From Trichinella spiralis (lineage: Eukaryota; Nematoda; Enoplea; Trichinellida; Trichinellidae): DNA of 64,000 bases. Both the position numbers and the translations under genes were made by a program. The stretch spans positions 11,317,775 to 11,381,774 of the forward strand of contig CM012953.1 of assembly GCA_000181795.3 (NCBI GenBank), written 5' to 3'. The notes beneath the pieces were generated by a model. The model made no database searches, was not told the origin of the DNA, and was given only the letters and a program-made list of their open reading frames with translations. Below are positions 48,981 through 62,000 of the stretch, piece after piece; within the stretch, counting starts at the first letter, position 1, and each line of letters opens with the position of its first letter.

Positions 48981-51900
48981 ATGTATAGCGTATGATTTGC
49001 TTTTATTTTAGTCTTAAAAATTAACGTTTTTGAGAAAATGATTGATACATTTTATTGCAGGATACTCAAAGGCAACCGCTGTCGCCTGCAGCTGACTATG
49101 AAATTGAATATCCATTTGAAGATACGATTAATTGCACGGAAGAAAACAAAATACGCGGCAACTGGTCATCCAAAGCGGACAGCATTTTATCATCTTTTGG
49201 GTTTATATTAAATTTTCGACATTTATGGACGATTCCTTACTATTGCTCAATTTATGGCGGAGGTTAGAATAATTTACTTTCTTTTTTATTCGTTTATTCT
49301 TTTTATTGCATTAATTAGGCTTGTTTTAGCCGTATTTTTTGTTCCTTATGTTGCAATGTTGCTCCTCATTGCTGCTCCATTTACTCTTATGGAATATTCC
49401 CTTGGTCAGTTTTCCAGTCTTGGCTGCATGTCGGTTTGGAAGGTTTGCCCACTTTTCAAAGGTAAGTTATTTCTTCATTTATTTGTTTGGCTGAATTTAT
49501 ACTCTTTTATTTAGGCATAGGAATATCAATGTTTCTTATTTTGTGCCTAGTAAGCATCTATTATAATATTGTTATTGCTTGGGCAATTCACTACTTAATA
49601 GCCTCTATGCGACCACATGTTGCTTGGGCACGCTGTGATTATCCGTGGAATACTGCAAGTAAGCGTTGCATTCCTTTTCATTATTATACATAGAATTATT
49701 ATTTTTGACGTTTGCTGTTTTTGATTATTATTGTAATTTAATATGTATTATTTAATGAAAATGTAACTTTGCTAGCTTTAATCGCAGCAGATATTTTAAT
49801 AATATGAAAACCTGCATTTGTGTACTATTTTATGCATCTTTTAAAGATTTAATTTACGCACAAACACACATATATGGTGAAGTATATTAAATATCTTTTC
49901 AGAGTTGTATTCATTGGTTTTGTTGTTATTTCAAATGCTATTAATTTTTAATTATAGATTGTTCTTTGGGATATTCCAGCGTAGATTGTATAAATAATTC
50001 TTCCAATATTTGTGTTAATTATGAAAATGAAACGCTGCTCAGCGCCATCAGCAAAGCCAACTTCTCTCGCCAAAGTGGTTTTGTTTGGCCTAGTGTGGAA
50101 TATTTTTAGTAAGAAATGTGAACAGTTTTTTGAATGACATTACATGCATAATTGGATATGTTTTCTTTTAATTTAGCTTAGAAATTCTGGAAATGTCTGG
50201 GAGTGTTGAAGACTTCGGTATAATGTTGTGGCAGTTGGCGTTATATTTACTTGCTGCATGGTTGATCATATTTTTCTGCCTTTTCAATCACGTCAAATCT
50301 GCCGGAAAAGTGAACATTTTCAAATACAATTGGATACATTAAATTTGCCTCATAATTGGGCGTTTTTGTATTTTCTATTTCAGGTTGCTTATCCGCTCAC
50401 TTCTGTACCTTTGCTTATTTTGCTCGTTTTATTTGTTAAGTGCATTATCGAAAGAGGTGGTTATGAAGGTTTTACAGCTTTTTTTCAAGTTGACTGGTCG
50501 CAGCTGCTTTTTTACAAAGTATGTTCCGCTTTTTTATACTTTATACGTTTTAAATATGTTTGGTTTGTAAATTTAAACCTGTGCATATTTATATACTTGA
50601 GGTATGGGCTGATGCAGCAATTCAAGCTTTTTTCTCTCTTTCCTGTTGTTGGGGTGTTTACATTACTTTATCCAGTTACAATCGATTTCACAATGACTGT
50701 TTTAAGTAAGTTTTATTATTTCGATAACTTAAGGCAACTAATCAATTTGCATGCCAATTTTTTTCAGCTGTACATTTGTGATTTTTCTATTATTGCCTAA
50801 TAATAACTTTTTATTAAGCAAGTGTTATTAATTGTTTTATTTCGTTAATTTCATTGATATTACTAATCAGAAAATTATGAAGTTTAATTTAAAAATAGTT
50901 GTCAGAATTTGTGCATGATTATTGCACATTATGTTGCACCTTATTGTGTATCAATTAGTAGGAATTTAATTCGACTGATTAGCTACAGTAAAATTGATAG
51001 TTTGTTTTATCATACTGATGAATGCAAGCAACATTTCCTTTTATTTGTCCAGCATGCGTTGCATGTTGTATGTGGATAATGTTTCTGAATTGAAAAAAAT
51101 TACAAATAAGAAGAAAATTTAAAATTTTTAGAGATGTTTGGATATTACTTTCTGGCGAGTTTGTTTGCTCATTGTTTATCAGCCTCGTCACTTTCTGCAT
51201 CTGTGGCTTTTTGGCCGGCGAAACAGGCACAAAGTTCAACGATTTAATTGTTCAAGGTTTACAATGCGGAATAATTTTTATTAATGCAAATTTCAATTGT
51301 CAGATGAATTTCAGGACCACATTTGGTATTTGTGATTTTTTCTGAAGCTGTGGCCAGATTGCCGATTGCACCAGTCTGGGCGGTGATGTACTTCATCACA
51401 GTCATAATGATAGGCATCAGCACGCAGGTACTTTTTACTTCATATTGTGAATTGATTTGCATGATTTGGATGTTTCAATTTTTTAGATGTTCATTGTGCT
51501 GAGTGTGGTCACTGCCATGTGCGATGAATATGCACGCCGTTTGCGACGGAATCAACGACATGTGCTTTCTCTCTGCTCTGTACTCTTTTTTTCTGCTGGT
51601 TTGATATTCTGCACAAAAGTAATGCAAATTTTCTTTTTTGAAGTTTCATTTGTTGTGTCATTTTATTTGCAAAATTTTTAGGCTGGCATGTATATATTTG
51701 AATTTTGCGAATATTACGTGATTAGCTGGTCAATTTTGATTGTTGCTTTCATGCAATGCATGGTCCTCTCTTGGGTGTACGGTACGGTTGTCTCATGCAT
51801 ATATATGCATATGTCCTTGGGAAGAAATCACCAGTTCTCAGTATTTTCTGACACTGAAACTGATACCATTTAGGTATTGATAACGTGATGGACAACATCA

Positions 51901-52501
51901 AATGGATGACAGGTTATTATCCTCCGGTGTATTTGTTCTGGAAAATTCATTTGAAATTCTTGTCGCCGTTCATTCTTTTGGTTATAATCGAATGTACAAA
52001 TTGTGTAATATTCCATCTGTTCACGACTGATTTTGTTTTCAGGCACTGATTGCCCACGCGTTGATCAGTTTCAAACCTCTGGTTTATAGAGGCTATGTAT
52101 TCCCCAAATGGATGAACTACGCCGGCTGGGCAGTTTCATTCATGCCTTTAATAATCGTCTTGATCACGCTTGCAGTCAAATTTATTCAACAAGAAGGTCT
52201 TTTTGTCAAAGTGGGTCTTTTTTCTGTTTTGGAGTTGCACCATTGAACGTCTGCTTTGATTTGTTTCTGTCTCTAGCGACTGCGTGATTTGATGATTCCC
52301 GAAGATGACTGGGGTCCAGCGTTGGCTGTTCACCGAGCCGAAGAATTTCCCCTTCAAATTCCCGAAGCGAAGGAACCTTTCAGGTCGGATGGCTTCTTCA
52401 GTCATCAGCTCGAGGCGAATTCAAGCAACGACGACAATCAGCTGAGTGAAGACAGTTACATAGGTCGGCTGGATCGTGTAGACAGGGAAACGGCAATTTG
52501 A
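48981..52501 (+). CDS. Divergent SLC6 (sodium:neurotransmitter symporter) family transporter
   Basis: Fifteen exons (48981-48989, 49061-49262, 49330-49461, 49515-49658, 49958-50108, 50177-50309, 50384-50518, 50602-50705, 51132-51256, 51315-51427, 51487-51618, 51682-51781, 51874-51980, 52043-52210, 52277-52501) close in phase to 659 residues with 12 membrane segments. SLC6 landmarks: [17 protein letters not shown] before TM1, [23 protein letters not shown], the glycosylated loop between TM3 and TM4, [54 protein letters not shown] and [15 protein letters not shown]. Key sites are changed: TM1 has NFRHLW in place of GLGNVW and Thr for the gate Arg; TM6 has SLSCCWG for SLGxGxG; TM8 has GISTQ for GLDSQ. 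Ordinary sodium-coupled uptake therefore looks doubtful. The first exon (M-Y-S) is placed by phase only; the rest is well supported. Confidence 0.88.
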
Positions 52502-54015
52502 AATCAACTTCGAATTGCACTGCTGACGTCAAAATCGCTTTTTTTTGCTAATTCTCCCTGCGTCAACTGATACAGTATATTTGATAATCATGTTTCAATA
52601 TGCCATACTTGTAGCTGGTAGAATTGTCTAGTTGGTAGAATCGAAAGTAGTGTTTAAATATGTTACTTTTATTTATATATTCTGCGTGCCATTTATATAA
52701 TAGCTGAATTTGCTGATGCTGTTTTTGGCGTCGTAATATTGAACCTTTTATTGTTAGAAATATCTGTTTTGTTGTTTTGTTTTATAAATATTCTTAGTTT
52801 TATTTAACACTGTTGCATCTTTTGAATTATAATAAAATGTAGATTTTGAGCATTTAACCATGGGAATTTGCTTTCAAACAACTGTGTATTAGGCAAGCGA
52901 AGCAAGTGTATTTTTCCATTTCAAATCAGTTTTGTTTTGAGTAAAAAATTTAATTCGTATTGTATTTACATACTCTTTTTTCATTTTTATTTTTTGTTTA
53001 ACTGAAATTCAGATGTGTCTAATAATGATTGATGGGTTAGTGGAATAATAATAATTATTAATAAGTTATTGCAGTGACAACTTTTATAATAATCAGCTTA
53101 ATATCGATTTTTCTGCATGAAAGGTCTCAAAAGTATAGTCGAACTGAATATTTCAATAAAGAAAAGTATTCACTATATTTGTTTGTCTGTCCTAGAGTCA
53201 AAGTATTGTTTGTTTTTGAATTGATGAACCTTAATTTTTATTTCTTACTGTAAACATCGATGTTCTCGTAAATTAGTTTTTAAAAGACCGTTGTTGGAGT
53301 GAGATTCAAGGTAATTAACATTTTTAATTAGTTATTCAATTTTATTCTACTTTTATATAAGATTATTTTTAATTGTCTTAATTTCTGAGAAATGTACTAT
53401 TCAAGTTGATGAATGACATCACGCTTTTATGTTACACTTCCAGTTAATTAATGTTGTTCACTTTACAGAATTTCAGTTTTATACGCTACGGAGTGACACA
53501 ATGAGACAGTCTTAATATAAAATTGAATGTGCTTTCTTACATCTTTATTCTCTTTTGTTTTTATTGATTGTAAATGTTTGATTTCAGTATTTAGGCGTGA
53601 ATTAAAAATGTTTCTACCAGCGTGATGTAAATTAGCGTGTTAAATGAGGTAAATAAATGTTACCTGTGATAATAGTGAAAAATTGTATTATAAGTGTGTT
53701 GTGAGATAAGCCGAAACTTATTTATGTTTGTGCTGTTTTGCACCTGCACTGTGTAAACAGTGATTTATGTGCGCTTTTAGTGGGCGTATATTTTTCTTGA
53801 GGTGATCTGCTTGAAGCGTTGAAAGCGAAATTGTTCTGATTTTATTCATCTTTTGTTTTTCTCTTTTCTTAAATGTTCAGTTGGCATGTTTTATGAGAAA
53901 TTAATGTTTTTTTTTTAAATTATATATTTTTAATTTTAAATGAAACAGGAAAAGATAGTTGACTAAGAATATTGTGAGCAGCTTATAGATGTTCACGTTT
54001 TCGCGATAAGCCGGC
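52502..54015. other. Intergenic region between SLC6 and tetraspanin genes
   Basis: 1.5 kb, T-rich, presumably 3' UTR of the SLC6 gene and promoter/leader of the tetraspanin. No supported coding frame or RNA gene. Confidence 0.55.
52831..52836 (+). terminator. Possible polyadenylation signal of SLC6 gene
   Basis: AATAAA about 330 nt after the SLC6 stop codon in AT-rich DNA; plausible but chance occurrence is likely in this composition. Confidence 0.3.
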
Positions 54016-55462
54016 GATGAATGACTTAAGTTCTGTTCGTCTAAGGCGTGTAAGTATCATTTTTAAAGGACATTCGTTTTGAAAATTAGAAGACTTTTTT
54101 TGCATAACTTTTTCATCCTTGCGCGTTTTTGATGAATCGCTTTAATGTTAATTTTTTTAGGGAAATTCAAGCATGATTACGGGATTTTTTTGTTTGAAGA
54201 ATGCTCTGATTGCGCTAAATTCATTTTATTTGGTAAGAGTTTTTTAATTATTGAATTATATCAAAACATCAAAAAACTTTTTTGAATGAATTAATCCGTA
54301 CCAAGCACCAAAGTCGTTTATTTTGTTAATTACTGCTTAGATTTGCTTCTGCAATTTTTACTGCGCTTCCTTAAAATGCCACTTTATGTTCATTGTTTTT
54401 TTTGTTGAATGTCGAACGATTACGTTACTTGTTGTTTGTGTAAATTTGTGACGACATATGCATGCAACTGGCGGAAATGTGAAGTAAACAATTATGGATA
54501 CATGAAAACCATAATAATGTGAAACGTATAAATTTGATATAACAATTGAAAAATTAAAATGTGTAAAATGAAAAGTTATTCTTTAGTCATTGATGTGTTG
54601 AACTTCAGATGCTCGGATGCATTTTAATATCGCTTGGCGCGTACAACAATGCCGCTGGCATTGTACCCAGTCTGTCCGTTAATGGTGGTGTTACAACGGT
54701 AGGAGTGTTTTTGCTTCTGGTTGCCATCTTGGGAATTTATGGCACGGTAAAGCATCACCAAGTGGCGTTGTTCTTTGTAAGAGTTTTTTTGAATATGAAG
54801 AATTTACATATTTAATTAATTTTGTCCATTTAAACGGTTATCCTTTTCAGTACATGATTTTGCTGTCGTTCATTTTCCTGATACAAATTTTTGTCGCTGT
54901 TGCATGTTTGGCTTTGAACGAAAACAGCGTGCACGATGCGGCGAAGATTGGCTGGACAGCGGCGAGCAGTGAAACGCGTTGCTATGCGGAAAAGAAGCTG
55001 AATTGTTGTGGTTTTGAAAGCAAAGAAGCCGATACCGAATGCGAATCAGTACGAATTGTCTATTTATTGAACAAAATATAACGGATATCGGATAATGATG
55101 AATAATGGAAATATGTTTTTTTTTGGAAATTTAATTTAAAGTGGTCTTGCGAAAACAAAGATCCATGTTGGCCTGTTATTCGATCCGCTTTGGTCGAAGC
55201 GATGCAGAGTGCCGGCGGTGTTGGGCTTTTCTTCAGTTTCACTGAAGTATGAAAATGAATTTGCAAATGTTTCTCATTTGAGACAATGACAATTTATTTT
55301 ATATTTATCGACGTTTTATTTTATTTTATTTCTTTTATCCAAGCCAAATAGACGATGGATTGATTCACTTTTATTTTCTTTCAGATTGCAGGCATATGGT
55401 TTGCTCTACGTTATCGCAACATGGTGAATCCAATGCGCGACACTCACGTATTGTTCAACTAA
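54016..55462 (+). CDS. Tetraspanin, TSPAN13/TSPAN31 type
   Basis: Four-pass membrane scaffold. Exons 54016-54048, 54161-54232, 54609-54776, 54851-55048, 55142-55246 and 55385-55462 splice in phase to 217 residues; human TSPAN13 and TSPAN31 have 204-210. Landmarks: FFCLKNALIALNSFYLMLG (TM1), GGVTTVGVFLLLVAILGIYG (TM2), KHHQVALFFYMILLSFIFLI (TM3), the large loop with the tetraspanin C-C-G motif (KLNCCGFESKE) and further Cys in SWSCENKDPCW, then GGVGLFFSFTEIAGIWFALR (TM4) and a short cytosolic tail. The sequence GGVGLFFSFTEI is very close to TSPAN13/31, which points to this subfamily. The start may be the ATG at 54016 (in phase across the first intron, adding 15 residues) or the family-like ATG at 54173. 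The acceptor before 55142 is AAG. Confidence 0.94.
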
Positions 55463-58192
55463 TATGGTCTTTCTTTGATCACTTGCCTGCTTCAATGATA
55501 ATATGTTTTTCTTTTTCATATTTTTTTTAAATTTAATTATTTTATTCAATGCTGAATTTTGTATTATTGTTTTATTCTTATTTATTACTGAACTTTAAAA
55601 TAGCAAATTGACTCAGCAATTTACTAACAATTGTAATAGGTATTTCAGTTTTTTATGGTATTACAGTTTGCTTGAAGAAGAAAACTAATTGATTAACATG
55701 ATACTTTTCAAATAAACTTTGACAATCTTTGTTTGTCAAATAGAAAGGAATTTGATTGTTTTTCATCAACGAAGTATTAAATTTTAATTTTGCCTAATAG
55801 TTGATTAAATTGGAGAAGTTGCAGTTCTAATATCATGTAAAAATCTTCATTCAAAAAATGTGCAGCATAGATTTTTTGTTTCAAGCTATCGGTAAGTTTA
55901 GAGATATATCTCAAAAAAGCTTAGTTAATATTGGACGCGTAATTAAGATGAACTCTAAGTAAGTGCAATCTATTGACAACTGAAGTGAATGCAAATGTTT
56001 TTCAAGCACTCGTAAAAACTGTAGCAGATTTATTACAAACATATTTTCAGATAATAAACTGAGTTGCAACTGGACAGATGTTGAAGATCAATGACAGACT
56101 CTTTCTTAATTGGTCAATATAATATAATATAATGTAACAGTTGGAAGTGAAACTGTTGCACACTATAGGACGATACTAAATGGCATTCTTTTACAATGTA
56201 TGCATACTATACATATTTCAAAACAACAGCATTTTATTGGTCATTTCACCATCTTATTGTAAACTGAAAACTAAATGTAAGTTTGGTTCGAGTGGACTTA
56301 ATGGCAAAAACATTCACATAATAGAACACAATGGCAAAGTACGCATACCATACGTTATAGCGTTATTTCAGGATGTCATATGCATTTTCAGCCTGAACAT
56401 CGTATACGTCCGATTCTTCACAATCTATTTCATTCACATAGCGATTGCAACTGTGGTGGCAAATCCAGATTAGAATTTACTTTGTGAAATCAGTTGTGTA
56501 GTACCAAAACTAGGCAAACTTACAAGCACTCGAAAACAAATGACGAAACGACAAGCTCTAGGTTTTGGTAATTGTTTGCCTTTTTAATAATAACTGTTTG
56601 TTTGTGTTCATTCTGCCTAATATATTTTTACAACCACATTGCATTAAGTAAAGTTTTTTTATCATGAATTCCATTTACTTTATTTGCAAGTAAAACAAAT
56701 CAAAACTGTATTAATATGACGTTATTAAATTAATCAAAACTTTAGAATTGCAATAATATATACGTTTAACAACGTACATTAACTGAAAACACAAAGAAAA
56801 AATTTTTGATAATGACGTAGTGAATAAAAAGGAAATCATTATGATTTCCATGACAAAAATTTTGTACAACAAATATTTGCTGTACACGTTTTAGTTACCT
56901 TCAAAATAAATTGAATGGTACATAACGTTATATCAATGAAATACTTCTGTTGTAGTAGAAAACTGAATTTTAAATTGGGTTTTGTAATTGAATCCAGTCA
57001 TATAAAGAATATTATTTTAATTATTAAAATTTTCAGAATTGTTATTTATTTATTGCTCAAATTATTTAAAATTGAAAGAATTATTTTTGAAATAAAATCA
57101 AATATTACGAGAGTGCAGATTACATAGGCGTTGATTTTAGTTGTGCATCATTTTAAGATGATATTTGAAAATCAGATCTGCGCTTGTGGAATTGAAATGG
57201 GAAATTTGAATTATTCATCTCAAAAAATAAATAAATAATTTATAAATTGACTGTAAAACTTAAATATTATGTGAAAGGAAAAAATATTTTATTAAAACGC
57301 AATTTGTGTAATGCTTGTGGATTTTTTCAGTATTTGAACTGAATTTTTAAAGAAAGAGATATCTGTCAAACCTAATAATTTCATATTGTAAACAAGTTAT
57401 GGATAAGAAATGAAAAGAATTACTAACTGCTCATGTGATACGGTTCGTTTAATCGTTCATTCGATTATACAATTTTTGGTTTAATTATTGCCATGGAGAA
57501 ATTAAACATTGATCTGGGAATCATTCACGTGATTCCCTAACTTTGTTAAGTAGAGTTGTTCAGATAGCAAATTATGAAATGTGTGATCCCACCACATGAT
57601 TGATGCTGTTCTTCAATTGATATTTCAGGGGTTGTGTTTGATTTAGCAGCTTGTTATGATGGTTCAAATGAATTCTGTAGTGTTTCATTGGTTGCTTCTC
57701 TGATGTAACCATCTAAGTTTCATTTGTTATCGCACTTGTGCATTCTATTTGTCAAATACTGATTTCTTGGAATTTAAATCTCCCGCCCCTCGATTATTTT
57801 TTGTTCGCATAGTATCAAAACTTGAAATATTCTGTTCGCTTGTCATTTGGCATAGTAACTGTGTCCAACGTGTCCTTTTCCTATAGGCAATTTTGAGTTA
57901 AACAGTCTCTTTTCTTTGCAACCTAATCCCATCAGACTGACAACCAATAAAATGTAGATAAGAAAAAGTAGGCGGAGTTCGTTGGGGAAAAATCAGCACT
58001 AGATCCGAACGGCCGTCAACATCAGATGTAATATTTTCTTCTCGCATTGGTGGAAGCATTGTCTTCATCAATGACTTCATCAACACTTGAATTGTGAAAT
58101 CGTTGGAATGAATGATCTAATTCATCATCTGAAACCGTATCTGTTTATACGGGGTGGTTTTACTCGGTCCCGCTTTTCTCTCATTGGTCTTT
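55463..58192. other. Intergenic region
   Basis: AT-rich with no supported gene. The frames at 56180-56473 and 56915-57127 have no family resemblance. About 57480-58140 is less AT-rich and leads into the foldback repeat. Confidence 0.55.
55711..55716 (+). terminator. Possible polyadenylation signal of the tetraspanin gene
   Basis: AATAAA about 250 nt after the tetraspanin stop codon, followed by a T/G-rich stretch. Canonical hexamer but frequent in AT-rich DNA. Confidence 0.35.
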
Positions 58193-58353
58193 GCCCACGC
58201 TATTTTATTAGACCGTCAAATCTTTGTCGTATTGGTTTTCATTTTATTTGGCCGTGAAGTCTTTGTCGCATTGGTTTTCCTTGTCTAATTGCTCATTGAT
58301 TCAAACTCTTCAGTTGTGATTAAGATTTGACGGTCCAATAAAATAGCGTGGGT
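58193..58353. repeat. Foldback (inverted-repeat) element, MITE-like
   Basis: The arm at 58193-58224 is the reverse complement of 58322-58353 with 31 of 32 bases matching outside the end base. The roughly 97-base loop contains two imperfect tandem copies of a segment around GTCTTTGTCGCATTGGTTTTC (58211-58241 and 58252-58280). Such structure is typical of small non-autonomous DNA transposons or foldback elements. No open frame inside. Confidence 0.75.
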
Positions 58354-58357
58354 AAAC

Positions 58358-58583
58358 TGCTTTTACAACGCTCGCAATGTGTTTTATGCTTATAAATTGG
58401 CTCTTTGAAGAACATAAAATAATTTTGAAGTACACGAAACAAATTGTAATTTTAAACTTGAATAAAATGCATAAGCAATAATGCACCAAGCATACAATGC
58501 AACAAATTGAGCAAGTTGCGCAATTAACGCAGACTGTTTTTATATTTTTTATCTTTAACAGATATGATTAATAAATAATTAAT
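58358..58583. repeat. Direct repeat copy A (degenerate tandem duplication)
   Basis: About 225 bases closely resembling 58826-59047: shared blocks include GCAATGTGTTTTATGCTTAT, AAAATAATTTTGAAG, AATAATGCACCAAGCATACA and ATCTTTAACAGATATGATTA. It begins directly after the foldback element. Confidence 0.85.
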
Positions 58584-58825
58584 AATATGGAAGTAACTGA
58601 AAATAATTATCGACTTGTCAACATTGGAACCTTTCATTTATGTATTTGTAAAGAAGATTAGGCGTGGGTACAGATACGGCCGAATGCACGTCATCTGATA
58701 CCGGTTGAATTAGTAATATGAACACCGACGTGAAGTGTTCGAACCAGACTTTGTATTGTATCCAAATAGTGTGGGTATAATCAGTTTCTACACGGAGATG
58801 TTAAACAAGAAACATCACATCTTTT

Positions 58826-59047
58826 CGCTTTTACGATTCTTGCAATGTGTTTTATGCTTATAAATTGGCTCATTGAAAAGCATAAAATAATTTTGAAGTG
58901 CACGAAACAATTAATAAGTAATTTTAAACCTGTATAAAATGCACAAGCAATAATGCACCAAGCATACAATGCAACAAATTGAACAAGTTGCGCAGGTAAC
59001 GCAGATTGCTTTTATGTTTTTTTATCTTTAACAGATATGATTAATAT
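58826..59047. repeat. Direct repeat copy B (degenerate tandem duplication)
   Basis: Second copy of the 225-base unit, 468 bases downstream of copy A in the same orientation. Downstream flanks also correspond (CATCTGATAC...GAATTAGTAATAT at about 58692 and 59284) but with about 120 extra bases in copy B, so the duplicated block is at least 350 bases and has diverged by indels. Confidence 0.85.
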
Positions 59048-62000
59048 AATTAAATTACCCTTTTTTACTTATGCTAGAAAACTAAAAGAAAATTTGGTTT
59101 ATTGTTGCAAACATGATTTTTTCTTTCGATAATCAAAGATAAGGTATCAGTATGCTGCACATTCCGAATGTTATTAGTAAATGGATTGCTACAAAACAAG
59201 AAACTAAAAGTAACTGGTCACTTGTTAGTGTTCTGTTGCCACCCTTCTATATTTTTAAATTATATGAACTATTGATACAGATTCATCTGATACCTGCTGA
59301 ATTAGTAATATAAGCACAGATTCTGAGTATTTGTATCGCAATGTAAACTGCAATTAACAAGTGACGTATGCACAGGAGTGGTGCAGTACTCTCAAGAAAA
59401 ACATTTAAACCGTACAGGGAGCACGCGACTTTACTGATCCATCAGTGTGCCGTTCCCACTTCTATTTCAACTGAAAACTGCAGCTTCGGATAATTTGTCA
59501 ATTGTCTATTTTCCATATATACTAAAATCGCCTTAACCAACTCATCCGTTACGACAAACGAGATCAACTTCCTACAAACGCACCATATGCAAAAAGCATT
59601 TGAAATTGCAAGTAAAGAAGTAATTTATCTGTCGAGAAAAACAACTGTTGCTTGACATCCTTTTGAACATTGTTTATGCACTGTGGTAGATAAAAGTCGA
59701 AAGCCCTTTTATTATGCCGTTAAAGCTTTTTCATATCACGAAGGAGTCGAAATGACATTCTTTGAAATTGTCGGCATTGGTACGCCATTTCCGCAATTGC
59801 TGTTAGCATCAGCAAAGGGTAATTGGCGCTACAAATATCACAAACAAATAGATAAGACGAAAAATAAAATTGAAATTAATTTAAAGAGGAAATCAAGTTT
59901 ATTAATTCTATTTTTCCTTGCTTCTCTTAGCTATGTTAACTTTGCTTCCTTTTCTTTCTGTTGTTTTCAATGTTGAAGACAAATGGTGATGAAATTCAAT
60001 TTGTATCCAATCAAAAAAACCAACAAAAGTTAATATATCGAGGCAGATGCTTTACGTTGAAGCGTGCAAAGTGAAACGATAAAAACTGCATGTGTGCCAA
60101 CGTAAAAGAGAAATACCTCGCACCTTCTTATTGTTATATTACAAGCTAGCATTTTCGGTTTCAGTTTAGAAATCCATCGGCTGCTATACAACAATCTCCA
60201 CCAATTGGGAAGTGATACAAGTCATCCGTAGCGGTGAACATGTGGAGAGCTGCACAGAAAATAAACACGCTTCATACAAATTATAGAAGCCGGACAAACT
60301 CAAACAGTGGGCCTTCGTTAGATCCAAGGTTAGTGCAGCAAATATATAATGAGCTAGAAAACAGTGTCTCCACCAGCTTGAAAACAGCCGGACAGTTTCC
60401 AGCGTGGGGCCAGGTCCAGGATACGATATACATTAGCCCAGCGAGAGTTCATTGCTGAACAAACGATGACCAAATCCAGTCAGCAACTTTTAATATATTA
60501 TCCGCCAACCAATTATATATTAAACTTTGCGAACAAGACTTTGGCAAATCGCCTGGCTTGGAACGTTAAAAAACGAATTACATTCACAATCAGAAAAATT
60601 AATGAAAAGGTTGAAATGCTAATGATATTAGCATTTCTGTTAGTGCACCTTGTATCGGCGGGTTTCGAAATTTTAAATGTTGGGGCGTCGGGTCAAATTG
60701 AAACCTTGTTCGAGTACCTTCAGCAGGAATGGGCTATGAATGTTAAAACATCATAAATTGTGATAAAAATGAACAAAAATTTGAAAATATTAAAAATTCC
60801 ACTATCAAAGTTAGAAAAATTGTAAAAAGAAATATTTCAACCAATAAAACGCAAAATATTGAAGCTAATCAAAATGGAAATGATTAAATCAATGAGCAAT
60901 TAGACAAAAAAATCAACAAGACAACGCCACAAGCGTCGAATAACAATGCTTTCAATGATCAGTAAGAAAATGCGATAAAAATTTGTTCCTCAGCTAGATT
61001 ATGCATGAAAATTTTTATAAAATTGCTTTGTAAGAAATGAATGCAAAATTCACATCCATGCAGCTATTACTTTACATGTATTAACTGTAGAAAACAAACA
61101 ACCAACATAAAAGTAGCTCTGATGATAATATTGTTTTCTGTTACATTACCGATACACATACAAAAAGCTCAGATTATAATATAAACTTTATTTATACAGT
61201 ACAATACAATACAAAAAACAGCAGCCAAAATTTTCAGAAAATCACAACTTTTTCTCTAGCAACAATTTTTTTTATCATTTGTTAAGATATCATTTTTGGA
61301 CTTTTCATTAGTAGTACTGCTTCCTTTTATGCATACACAATTCTTTTTGTTTTTATTCTTCAGTAACAATTTCAGGAAATTAAATACACTTAAATTTCAT
61401 CGAAGGAAAAAATTTATTTATGTTCAAGATGTGTTTCTAAGACAACTACTATGTTTACTTTGTGACTTTGCCCAACGCCCTTCGTAATTAAAAATATTAA
61501 AAATTATTCAAGTATTTTTCCCATTAAAACCATGTAAAATGTTTTGATTGAAAACAAAAAAGAATTTTTACTATGTAATGTAGCACTTGTTAAAATAAGG
61601 AAAGTATTTAGCTTTCTTTAATACTAATCATTCCTAGTGTCAGTTCAACAACTGCTGTTTTGGAGAAATTGGCAGTTGTGATCTTTATCTTTCTATTAAA
61701 ATCATCATTTGCTTAGCAACAGCACATGATAAATATTGCAACCGTTAAATTGTTACTTTTGAAGTGTTATCCAATGACAGAGAAGTTGAAAACTTTTTAT
61801 TTCAAAAGCAACGATTGCAACGATGCAAAGCAAAATGAAATTTCTCATGCTTGACCAGCAGATGCAACAATATTATAAATTATACGCAAAATTGTAACAA
61901 TAAGAAAATTTTGCTATTAAGCTTGAAATTTAAAAATGCCAGTTGCTTTCACTTTGCAATTCTGTTGACTGAAACGGTTATTTGGAAACAGTCATCAATC

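Noticed and set aside
60234-60756. Two adjacent plus-strand frames, the second with a hydrophobic segment
   Set aside because: Different frames, no convincing splice link and no family resemblance, so not called as a gene.
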